A stretch of DNA of 64,000 nt from Trebouxia sp. TZW2008 (lineage: Eukaryota > Chlorophyta > Trebouxiophyceae > Trebouxiales > Trebouxiaceae): positions 570-64,569 of the forward strand of contig BDIU01000134.1 of NCBI GenBank assembly GCA_002118135.1, written 5' to 3'. The notes beneath the pieces were generated by a model. It worked only from the letters and a program-made list of their open reading frames with translations, ran no database searches and had not been told where the DNA came from. Positions 35,599 to 45,640 of the stretch are shown piece by piece. A program made the translations under genes and the position numbers. Position 1 is the stretch's first letter. The number at the start of each line of letters is the position of its first letter.

Positions 35599-37072
35599 AG
35601 CGAACGTGGTATGCGACTTGACACTGCAATGGTAACTAGGGGTCGAGTGCGAGCTTTTGACTCAAAACTTCAACAGGAATACACCCCTCATTACATACCA
35701 GCTTGCACCACGTGATTGTGGCTGCAGAGCCATAGTACTTTAGCCTGAACATTGGGCTGCGCACAGGTCCTGCAGTTTGTCACAGTCAGGTAAGAGCTTC
35801 CGATAGAAAACGCCTCGGCTTACATCAGGTCTCACTCGAGTCTAGGATTCTTGGCTTACGATGCTGTTCAAAAGGCAACATGTTGTGAGTTGTATCCCGC
35901 GCACATGAGCGCCCTTGTTCAAGGATCATCGATTGTTGGCATCACTTTAGTTGTGTTCAAACTGTCATGATGTACAAAAGGTCCGAGGGTGACTTGATCC
36001 GTTCATGATCATGACCCTGAGCTACCAGGCGTAGGCAATGCCATGCTTGATTAGCAGTTGCATGCTGCAATGTCGTGTTGTTGCCCGCCTGACTGTGCCA
36101 ATACTGGTGCAAATCAATGCACCATTGTGCCTCAGTGACAGCATCCCTTTCAGTCCGCTGTCCATTTGATGGCTGCAGCCAAATTGAGTTCGATTCTTGA
36201 CACTTTAGCTTATAAGTAATTATTGGCTGTAGTCACAGACCATCATCATGCCAGTGCGGTCATAGGCAGTTGCGTATTTGGACACGTTGAATTTGCCAGA
36301 TGGACGCTGTGCGCAAGCAGTGCATGATCACACACTTCAGTGTGGAACAAACAATCATCAAGCTGACTGCTCCGGCCAGAGAATCTGATAGCGTGGTCTG
36401 GCATCTGCTCGTGTAACGATATCATGTTGAGTCTTCTAGCGATCACAAACGCTCTCATGTGATGAGCATGTCATACTTTTGTACTTTGAGAAACAAATGC
36501 ATGGATTACACCAGACTGTCAGCATGGTGATGAAGAGTGGAACCTTCAGTGTCAAGAGTTTGGTCGCGCAGGATCTTTATACTCCTTTGAGCTTGCAAAT
36601 CAACTGACACTGATGCATGCATGGCTATGGCCATTTCATTTTCCATGCATTCAAAACACATGCTAGACAGGCACAGCAGGCCCAGCTTAGGTACATACTG
36701 AAGCAATCAATTGCCTCCAAATGGCTATAACCATGATGAAGGTGAAGCAGCTCAGCAAACATCAGCAATGCATAGTCTCTTAAGATGGCAGTGTGCACTG
36801 CTTTCACTGCATTGGTGCAGCTTCTGTGAAATGGCCTGTCGTTCTCTACTCAGCTAGTCCTGTGTCAACTCCCTGAGAAATCAACTGCAGCAGTGCCATG
36901 CATGAGAAGTCTAGCTATGTAGCGTAACAAGCCAAAAGCATCGCATTGATCACGGCCAACAAGAAGTCTGCACTTCTGCTCACAGCCACGGAGCGTCCTG
37001 CTGTTTGCATATTACAAGCAAACATATGTGCATGAATCTATTGCCACACAACCAAGGTTGTACAAACTGAAA
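35599..37072. other. Spacer with dispersed repeat copy 4, no supported gene
   Basis: Short minus-strand ORFs at 36246-36458 and 36506-36807 have no recognisable content. The dispersed 60-bp repeat occupies 36661-36720. The 35599 end presumably holds the promoter of the membrane-protein gene. Confidence 0.35.
36661..36720 (+). repeat. Dispersed ~60-bp repeat, copy 4
   Basis: TGCTAGACAGGCACAGCAGG then CCCAGCTTAGGTACATACTG and a CAATCAATTGCCTCCAA tail. It is the copy nearest to the apparent consensus. Confidence 0.65.
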
Positions 37073-39344
37073 TCACAAGACAGGACCAAACCAGCTGTCC
37101 ATCTGAGTTGCAACATAAGGCAAGGCCACATCAAGGCCTATACCAGCCAAAGCCTCACCAAGTAGGTGAACCCGCCCATACTGATCAATTTCAGCAGGTT
37201 GCGCCAACTGAGACGGAAAAGGAATGCGTTGATAGGCTGTTGTGGAAGCAATGTCCAAACCAAAATGTAGCAAAACTTCACTTGCCTTTGCAAGGCTCTG
37301 GGCCCTTGTGATGGTGCTGTCCACATACGATGCAACAGCATAGAAGGGCAGAGCATCGTCTTGTCTAATGATAAACAGTGGTGTGCCATCGCGTTGTGGT
37401 ATGCTTCCATTCTGAGAAACAGTTGTCAAGAATGGCTGTGATAAGTTTGCAGCTAGTGTACTGCCTGCCACAATGCTTGCATTGAAGATCCAGGTGTCCA
37501 CCATTCCTGTAATGCCTCCTGAGTAGACTTGTTTCAGTGGAGAATCCAACATTGCAAAGGCTGCTTCAGGACGCGCTGTCACAATGACTGCATCATACTG
37601 TTGCACGCCTTGCTCAGATGCGACCAAGCCATCATTTGCAACCCTTAACACAGGTGTGTTGAAGAATATGCTCTCAGTGAGGCCCTCAGTATCAAGGGCA
37701 GCTTCAAAGAGCCCTCTGACGCCATTTGGCAAGTACTGAAATGACGTAGGCTCATTGCCGTCATCTTGTACGAGCTGGCTAATGCCCGGCTCATTTGCTT
37801 GTTCACTCGTTATGCCTGCATGCAACGCACTGCGCTAAGCATCACATATTGTGCCAAAACATGACATATTAGCAAAAACACTTTGCAACTTCCATCCAGC
37901 TGGGCAGTATGTGATGATTCAGCAACACAGTGTGCTTTCATATCAGAGTTGATGGCACAGCAAGACAGTCGAATGCATTCAGCACATCGCTGTGAAAGCA
38001 GCCACCCAGCAAAAGCTGTTTGAGCAGTTTGCTGTAGAGCAGACTAGCTGCATACGATGTGTGCGTAGTCAATGTCTTATGTTGATGTCTGACTCACATG
38101 CATGCACTGCATCAAATGCGCTCACTTGACACAAAGATGCTGTGACAATGATACCATTGCACTTTGTCACCATGAATGGCATGGCAACTTAAACAAGCAA
38201 TTGCAAGAATGTGCAAATGGCACCTGAAGACCACTTTGGTGACTGCTTGAAGTGCATACAGATGTTGATAGCATACCAGATCTTTACCTAGGGACAGAAA
38301 TGCTGATCTGACCAGGCCTCCTATTGAGGTCAAGTCCATGTTTAGTCTCACGGCTGCTGGCAAGGCTTGTGGTAGTAAGCATTCTGCCTGCAGCTCAGCA
38401 GCAGACCTTACTCAACACATTCCAGCAAGCTTTGTTGCATTGAAGTTGACCTGGCCGCTGTGCGCTAGTGCACCGTGCATTGCAGGGCAGTGTTGGTGCG
38501 ACGCAGAGCAATGCAGTGCAATGCAGTGCAGTGCAATGCAGTATGCGCGCAGGTGAGCAGATGTTGACAGGTGTCATGGCAGGGGGGGGACAGGCAGCTT
38601 ATGTGGCACTGAAATGTCTGTCAGCATGCCATAGCGCCCTTAACACTGCAAAGGCTTGCTTTCACTGCACATGCATTGACTCATCCACTGATCGAGATGC
38701 AGAAAATGAGGGGCACACTTTGCAGCACGTACCGCGTTCCACCAGACCTCCGTTATGCCTGCATACGCCGGCAGATTGTTCCGCTGCGCCCACTGCAGTA
38801 TGCTCTCGTTTGCCTCAGCTACGCCTGAGTCTATCAGATCAGCAGGTATGCTGGCATTTGTGCCCACTTCTCGCAACAGCGCTAAAGCTTCGGCGAGCTG
38901 CTGAGCCACAGCCATGCCACCCTCAGGTGATTCCAGGAAGGGTGCCCATACAGGCGGGAAAGGCACAGGGCCAGTGACAGTGTCGTAGTACAGTGTGTTT
39001 TGTATACCGGACGCTGCCCAAGGTGCCGGTAAGCTCTGGTTGTAAGCTGTTGCAAACCTCACCAAGGAAGGATTCGATCCGACCCCTTCGTATGTGGCTG
39101 GAGAATATATAGCCTGGATGTAGTACTCGTAATTGATGCCGTTGAGGTTGATCGATGGCACGACAGGCAAAATTTCTGCCTCCTTTTCAAAGACAGTCAC
39201 ATTCCAGCCGCGTTGCTTAAGCTCAATTGCAGCTAGCAGACCGTGTACGCCAGCTCCGACGACGGCTGCGGACTGTGCAGAGCAAACCAGCGTCTTGCAC
39301 GCAGCCAGACACAGCAGCACGGCGACCGCGTATCGAGCCCGCAT
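37073..39344 (-). CDS. Secreted/lumenal FAD-dependent amine-oxidase-like oxidoreductase, complete
   Basis: Three exons join in phase: 39344-38733, 38387-38288 and 37815-37073 (TGA), giving 484 residues. The product begins with a signal peptide (MRARYAVAVLLCLAACKTL) followed directly by the dinucleotide-binding motif AAVVGAGVHGLLAAIELKQR (G30, G32, G35) and an acidic strand end (VTVFEKEAEI), the classic GxGxxG fold of FAD amine oxidases. The C-terminus GRVHLLGEALAGIGLDVALP matches the position of the second FAD-contacting motif of that superfamily. NxS/T sites (for example NAS, NQS, NGS) fit passage through the secretory pathway. The substrate cannot be read from the sequence; polyamine, amino-acid or prenylcysteine-type oxidases are all possible. 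Intron 2 contains a GCAATGCAGT microsatellite neighbour on its 5' side. Confidence 0.8.
38505..38542. repeat. GCAATGCAGT short tandem repeat
   Basis: Four imperfect units of AATGCAGTGC lie in the first intron of the flavoprotein gene. Too short and irregular to have another reading. Confidence 0.7.
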
Positions 39345-40094
39345 TGCTTCTGCAGCGCCGATACACTCTTTAATCGCTATGCTGTCCGTCTCGTAAGCTA
39401 AATGTTGCCCTAAGCTTGAGCGCAGCTCAACTGCTTGCTGTTTCCGCTGTGCAGTCCATTTTACTAAGCGCAGAAGCCATTAGTCACGCACGCTCAGCTT
39501 CTTGCCTAAGAATTTGAGCACGTGATTGAGCACGCAGCCTCAAAGCCTGACGCACTTGTCCGCCTGTGCTAAGGCATGTTGATCAAGGCATGCAAAGTTC
39601 TGTGAACATAAGCCGCAATCCTCGATGACAGAAGCCGGCTGGTGGGGAAAAACGCGCTGCATTTGTCCAATCTGCCGCTTCTAATTTGCGACTGCATTTG
39701 ATGATTCATCGCATGGAGTGACTGGAACATTTAATTTAGCTGAGTGCCTTGTGCCACTATGCAGAAGCGAGAATGTGCCGCATGCAGCCAGAAAGTATGT
39801 CTAAAATGCCATGTATGTTTGTGCATTGCATTACAGCGCACGGAGCCTCATCAAAACCTGGGCATACACACTCATGATCAAAGACCGTGTGTCAGCCAAC
39901 ACAGCGATTTGCATCAGAGCTTGCGAATTTGAGAAAGATATACAGAGGTCATGTGGTGGTGATTGGCGTGTTGAAAATGTCATAAGGGCAGACAGCAGAG
40001 CTGCAGCGTTGAGTTGATTGCAGTGAGAATTTTACCAGCATTTGGCAACTAAATCAGGTCTTGAGATGCTGAGTCTGACAGGTTGTGGGGAGCG
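39345..40094. other. Upstream region of the flavoprotein gene, no supported gene
   Basis: Probably includes the flavoprotein promoter near 39345-39450. A small Cys-rich ORF at 39744-39932 (+) shows no domain. Confidence 0.3.
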
Positions 40095-40490
40095 CTATGT
40101 GTACTGCAAGCTATCTGGCATGGCTGAGTGTGGCTGACCAAGCTTCTTTGGCTGCACGGCTGTTCGTAAGCACTTGTAGACCAGACGCAATCTAAGAAGG
40201 GAGCTAATAAGCTGAGAGTGCTGATACCAACTTACAAACACACAAGGATTGCCTGCCCTTCTAATTGTGCCTTGGGTATGCTTTGCACAAGTAGAAGACG
40301 GATGCCGCGTCACAGCAACTGCTGACAACACCTTGACATGCTGTTCTCCTGTTAAGTTGACTGTTGAAATTTGGCCTGGTAATCTCATATTGACTGCATG
40401 GCTGCATTCTGCTGAGTGCTGATGCTTGCCTGCAGCAGAAGCAGCTGCTTTCGGTGGTCCAATGCTCTGATGGTGCACCATACCTAGCAA
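40095..40490 (-). CDS. Hypothetical minus-strand ORF
   Basis: An open stretch of up to 131 codons with segments such as NMRLPGQISTVNLTGEQHVK and AVAVTRHPSSTCAKHTQG. The only ATG of the frame near its start is a few codons in. No domain is recognised and no splice partner was found. It may be a chance ORF. Confidence 0.2.
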   Translation of the reverse strand: MLGMVHHQSIGPPKAAASAAGKHQHSAECSHAVNMRLPGQISTVNLTGEQHVKVLSAVAVTRHPSSTCAKHTQGTIRRAGNPCVFVSWYQHSQLISSLLRLRLVYKCLRTAVQPKKLGQPHSAMPDSLQYT

Positions 40491-40620
40491 GGCCTTTTAG
40501 CCCAACCAGTATGCGTTTATATGTTTGTATGTATGTATGAATGATGGGGCTGTCCATGTCAGTGCCTGCCTGCCTGATTGATCCTGAGATTGTTGATAGA
40601 TAACGGAATCACCAGGCAAA

Positions 40621-40682
40621 GGGTTGGAGATAGTTGAATGCTCCAGTATGCACCAGCTGGGCCTGCTGAACCTGTCTAGCAC
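40621..40682 (-). repeat. Dispersed ~60-bp repeat, copy 5
   Basis: Reverse-complement copy: read on the minus strand it gives GCTAGACAGGTTCAGCAGGC, CCAGCTGGTGCATACTGGAG and CATTCAACTATCTCCAAC. Confidence 0.65.
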
Positions 40683-40849
40683 ACATTTAGCGAGAAAAAT
40701 GATTGAGTCAAATGTTTGAGGGCTGTTACGGCCTTGAGTGCCTCATGTTTTGATCAATTCAGAAAGGCGGGATAGGTCTTGGGCCACACGCACCTAGCAC
40801 ATGTGCTGAAACGTGTAATCTTTTGTTATTATTGGTATTATAATTCAGA

Positions 40850-41085
40850 AAGACCATCAGCTTTCTTGTCAAATTGGCTTGCATGCCGTGATTGATAAGG
40901 TGATTAAGGAGCATTGACCAAGACATGAGTATGCTGCAGCAGATGTGAAGATCTTCAGCTTTGTTGTGGGATTGGCTTGCATGTTGTGATTAGAAGGTGG
41001 TTGAAGAGCCTTGACTGAGAAATCAGCATGCTGCAGCAGATGTGACACCAGCTTTGAGGCTAAGGGACTGATTGGGTCATAGGTT
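40850..41085. repeat. Tandem duplication, period ~115 bp (two copies)
   Basis: CAGCTTTCTTGTCAAATTGG with CTTGCATGCCGTGATT, GAGCATTGACCAAGAC and GTATGCTGCAGCAGATGTGA is followed about 115 bp later by CAGCTTTGTTGTGGGATTGG, CTTGCATGTTGTGATT, GAGCCTTGACTGAGAA and GCATGCTGCAGCAGATGTGA. Confidence 0.8.
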
Positions 41086-41479
41086 GCGTTCAGCTTGGTC
41101 ATCACAGCGCAGACAATTGCTTTCGTCAGAGGCATCAGTTCCTGAGACAGGGCTTTGCAATTACAATAGTCGACATGACAGGCATGACAGCAGGCACTTG
41201 ACAATAAGTCAGTCTGGCTTTTGAGCTCTGCAACAGGTACCTTCTGGCCCCCTCACAAATTTCTGCATGATGCTGCAAAGTTGCTGCTTACCAGGATGAG
41301 CGCGTCAGCTCTGAGAATGAGTGACAGCCTCTGAAATGGTCCTCAAGGCCTGTGGCTTGCTTGGATACACAACTCCCTCAAGGCTGATATCATCATCACC
41401 AGGGACCTGCATGACACTCAGGTGACTGTATGCAGCCTAGATCAACTACAATCATTGCTGAATATATCTGAATGTCATG

Positions 41480-41880
41480 CCTGTTATGTTGTCTACAGCA
41501 AGTACAAACCACTGTCATGGAGACTGATGCCTCTGATGATGCCAGTCCTAAAGTTACGGTGGGGAGCTTATGACTGTAATGTGCTTGACACAGTGCCTGT
41601 CATGGTGCAAAATATTAAAGCCAATGCTTGTCACCAGGAGATGATGCCTCTGAATATGCCCGTCATGAAGACATGATGACATGTGTTGTGTATTTTGTGC
41701 CTTGAATGATGCCTTTCATACCGCTTGTTGCAGGAAGCGATGTTTGTAGTGAAGACTGATGCCTCTGATGATGCCTGTCATGAGGTCTGATGCTTGTGAT
41801 GGTCAGGTCTGAAGCTTGTGATGGTTCATATTGGAAGATTCCATGGCTACAGTGAAGACTGTTGCTTGTGGTGACGCATT
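41480..41880. repeat. Degenerate GATGCCTCTGATGATGCC repeats
   Basis: ACTGATGCCTCTGATGATGC occurs at about 41522 and 41757, with related GATGATGCCTCTGAATATGC and GTCATGAGGTCTGATGC segments between and after. No coding content seen. Confidence 0.55.
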
Positions 41881-42039
41881 TCACGACTGATGGTGCCATA
41901 AAGACTGCTCACAATTCAGAAAGGCTGGTGCCTGTGATGCTGCATGTGGTAACCATTGATAATGCCACACGGATTGTCTTCTCACCTGTACGCCGCTCAG
42001 GCTGGTCTCCAAGTCCTCTGTGACCCTTTTCCTTGAAGC

Positions 42040-42480
42040 CTGGCGCCTCTTGCCGGGGGCACCTAGCAATGCCTGCACCCCACATGACTTTAGCTTACAG
42101 TTGCAGTAACAACAATGTTGACGGTCATAATTATAGTAACAATCATACTAATAACAACATGCCGTGAGGCCAGCTGCAGGCGCCTCTTGCTAGGAGCACC
42201 CAGCAGTGCCTGCACCCCACATGACTCTTACTGGTAGTAACCATAAGAAAAATATTGACAACCATAATAACAATCAGACTGATAACAACACTCCTTGAGG
42301 CCCAAAGCGGCTTGCTGGGGGCACCTAGCAATGCCTGCACTCCACATGATTCTCGCATGTAGTTGTGAATAACAATAATATCAACAATCACAACCATAAC
42401 AACAATCAAACTGATATCAACATTTTCTGAGGCTGAGCGCCTCTTACTAGGAGCGCCTAGCAGTCTCTGCACCCCATGTG
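42040..42480 (-). repeat. Exon array: four copies encoding QALLGAPSKRR, period ~125 bp
   Basis: On the plus strand GGRGCACCTAGCARTGCCTGCACYCCACATGA-like blocks occur at about 42057, 42200, 42320 and 42447. Each encodes (minus) VQALLGAPGKRRQAS or a variant (GAPSKPLWAS, QRLLGAPSKRRSAS). Between them lie AATAACAACAAT-rich introns that are also repeated. Confidence 0.8.
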
Positions 42481-45340
42481 ACTCTCGCTACATGTGACCA
42501 CTTGTAACAGTGTAACCGACGCGCACAATCACAGAGAGAGAGAGAGAGAGAATAATTTTACATGTTTTAGCCAGCCAACAAGGCTGATCACATGTGCCAC
42601 ACTGTGGCAATGACTATATGTCCATGAAATTCAGGCAGCACAACAATCATACTGATGACAACATTACTTGAGGCCTGCTCTCCACCTGCGTCAAATTGTA
42701 TTGTTGACAAGATGAAAGCAATAGACGTGACTGTAGTGGTGATGATAGAGGCCATGATGATGCAATCATAATGAGGACTCTGATCATGACCATAAAGATG
42801 CTGATGAACGATGATGAGAATGACAACACTGAGCATTATGAGAAGTTAACATCATCACAACTTTGTTGACAAGCAAGCAAGTTACAATTTCCAGCACAGA
42901 GGCTAGGTGTGTCTAGTGTAAGACCTGCCTTGCTAGGCCAGCTTGTTGTCTGCTCATGACAAGCTACACTGTCCTGTTTGTATCAGGCCACTTCAGTTGA
43001 AGTCACCTGCAGTGCTGCCAGCTCTTCTGCCTGTTCAAGCAGCGCCATGTTGAAGGCATGCAGCTGCCTGTGCTGGGACTCTGTTGCCGCCTCATGCTGT
43101 GCCTGTTGGTGGTGCACTGCCGAAGTCAGACCCTCGATGGTCCTTTGCAACTGCAGGGCGACCTGTGGACATACAAAGCAACTTCAGCAGTAGTACTTTG
43201 AAGGCATGCAGATGCCTGTGCTGAGACTCTGTTGCGGCCTCATGCTGTGCCAGCTCATGATGCACTGCTGACGTGAGACCCTCAATGGTGCGCTGCATCT
43301 GCAGGGCCACCTGTCAGCATACAGCAGCATCTTCAGGCTGAAGGCATGCAGCTGCCTGTGCTGAGCTTATGTTGCCGCCTTATGCTGTGCCTGTTGGTGG
43401 TGCACTGCCGAAGTCAGACCCTCGTTGGTCCTTTGCAACTGCAGGGCGACCTGTGGACATACAAAGCAACTTCAGCAGTAGAAGTTTGAAGGCATGCAGA
43501 TGCCTGTGCTGAGACTCTGTTACTGCCTCATGCTGTGCCTGCTCATGATGCACTGCTGACGTGAGACCCTCAATGGTGCGCTGAATCTGCAGGGCCACCT
43601 GTCAGCATACAGCAGCAATTTCAGGCTGAAGGCATGCAGCTGCCTGTGCTGAGCTTCTGTTGCCGCCTTATGCTGTGCCTGCGGAAGATGCACTGCTGAC
43701 GTGAGACCCTCAATGGTACGCTGCAACTGCAGGGCGACCTGTGAACATGCAAAGCAACTTCAGCAGTGATACTTTGAAGGCATGCAGCTGTCTGTGCTGA
43801 GCTTCTGTTGCGGCCTCATGCTGTGCCTGCTCATGACGCACTGCTGACGTGAGACCCTCAATGGTGCGCTGCATCTGCAGGGCCACCTGTCAGCATACAG
43901 CAGCAACTTCAGGCTGAAGGCATGCAGCTGCCTGTGCTGAGCTTCTGTTGCCGCCTCATGCTGTGCCTGCGGAAGATGCACTGCTGACGTGAGCCCCTCA
44001 ATGGTGCGCTGCAACTGCAGGGCGACCTCTGGACATACAAAGCAACTTCAGCAGTGATACTTTGAAGGCATGCAACTGCCTGTGTTGAGATTCTGTTGCC
44101 GCCTCATGCTGTGCCTGCTCATGATGCACTGTTGATGATGCACTGCTGAGGTCAGACCCTCAATGCTCGGCTGCAGCTGAAGAGCGACCTGCCAGCAAGT
44201 TTAGCAAGACTTGAGTTGATTGCTGAGGTAACACTTTGCACGGTCAGCTGCAAATGAAGGGCAACCTGTCATCATACAGCAGCAACTTCAGCAGTGCCAG
44301 GTTGACGGCATGCAACTGCCTGTGCTGAGCTTCTGTTGACGCCTCATGCTGTGGCTGCGGAAGATGCACTGCTGAAGTCAGACCCTCAGTGGTGCATTGC
44401 GACTGAAGCAACACTGTGAGCACACAGCACGAACTTGAGCAGTGTTTGAGTCTACAGCTGAGGTGTGTTAGCAAGAGCAAACAAGGTAGATGCCTGGGCT
44501 GCTGGTAATGCACTGCTGCTGAATTGAGATTCTCAAAGGTCCGCAGTTGGGGGGCATCTTGTTGATATACAGCACGAAGCTGTGCCAACAGTTTGAGTGA
44601 CAGGTTTTTTGGTGACACACACCTAGGACCTGTGCCAGATTGTGTAACATGCTGCCAATTCCATGAGTTTGTGCTTTCTTGTGTTGGGCCTGGCTAACAA
44701 TACAATTATGCGTCTCAAATGCTCACAATCAGGATTGCCGCCTGCGGCACATGGGATCAGACTTGTTGCCTGAACGAGGCATGCAAAGTATTCGTTCGTG
44801 TCCCTCAGCGGGATTCGGTTCAACAGGTGAAGCATGATGGCAAGAGCGAATCTCATGTATCTTGAGCAAGCCTGCAACGAGACAGGGACATTCCTACACT
44901 GCTGCAACAATGACACTGCTTGCAGTGCACAGCAAGCACATGCAGCAGACAAACGATAATCCATTCTAGGCTAGATCCTGTTGTGCAAGACTGCAAAATG
45001 TGTGACCTCCTTAGGACACATGGTTCGGCACGACACAATATGATTGCGCTTATTTCTTGTTTGATGCGTACATATGTCTAGCACGAGTTCTTGGCGCCAG
45101 AGCATGGCAGTTGAATTACCTCAAGCTCCTTGATACGCTGCTGCCTGGCTTGCAATTCCTTGTCTTGGCGCTCTATGCATATCTTTCTAGCTAGCAACTC
45201 CTCGTCTAGTCTATGCACCTCTGCCTCAAGTGCGCTCTTGTCAGACTGAAGCACGCACAATCATCGCTGACATCGAAAACGTGCAGACAGAAAGCATAGA
45301 CGGATACCACTCACTTCCTTGACCTTCTGCTTGCCTCCAA
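42040..45340 (-). CDS. Coiled-coil protein encoded by tandemly duplicated exons (unidentified)
   Basis: Minus-strand exon candidates, in order: about 45340-45317 ending GKQKVKE at a GTGAGT donor; 45247-45121, a clear coiled coil (SDKSALEAEVHRLDEELLAR, RQDKELQARQQRIKELE) with a GTAATT donor; possibly 44878-44750; an array at 44640-43000; and a terminal array at 42480-42040. The most complete array exon (43162-43007) encodes VALQLQRTIEGLTSAVHHQQ, AQHEAATESQHRQLHAF and MALLEQAEELAALQ with a GTGACT donor. Upstream copies share the first 38 residues but lose the tail. The last exons encode VQALLGAPSKRR repeats, one continuing to RQASRKRVTEDLETSL. The protein looks filamentous, with heptad-rich modules joined by short basic stretches. 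No family recognised; the start and final stop are not fixed. It lies divergent to the TIM22-like gene. Confidence 0.5.
42533..42550. repeat. (GA)n microsatellite
   Basis: Nine GA dinucleotides in an uninterrupted run. Confidence 0.95.
43000..44420 (-). repeat. Exon array: nine to ten copies of a 38-residue coiled-coil exon, ~144 bp apart, dimeric
   Basis: The GCAGGGC(G/C)ACCT motif marking the 5' end of each exon copy occurs at about 43153, 43300, 43441, 43587, 43730, 43875 and 44017, then diverged copies at 44183, 44262 and 44400. Spacing alternates between about 147 and 142 bp because two subtypes alternate (GGGCGACCTGTGG and GGGCCACCTGTCAGC), forming a higher-order unit of about 289 bp. 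Copies encode QRTIEGLTSAVHHEQAQHEA-type coiled coil; at least one carries an in-frame TAA. Confidence 0.9.
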
Positions 45341-45640
45341 AACACGCGAAGGACATCACACTGCCTCAGGCAAGTATACTGTCTCAGCTTGACCAAATCG
45401 GTCGATATTTGACACCTGTCAGAGGTGCTGTGACGAGTCGAAATTGCAGAGCTTGCTGAAGCTGTGAAGACCAAAAGTGGTTTCAGAGCCAACAGAGTGC
45501 CAGACGTGCACAGCCTGATCACTTCCCATGCCGACAAGCCTTGTAGCGCGTAAGCAGCTTGCGAGCTGTATCATTGACAATAAGCTGAGGAAGTCCACTC
45601 TGCCGACCCATTCACTTACAGTTGTGGTGATACGGTGCCC

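Noticed and set aside
43092..44014. Several separate small genes starting MALQMQRTIEGL or MQRTIEGL
   Set aside because: The starts are internal Met codons of repeated exons with acceptor sites immediately upstream. They are exon copies of one gene.
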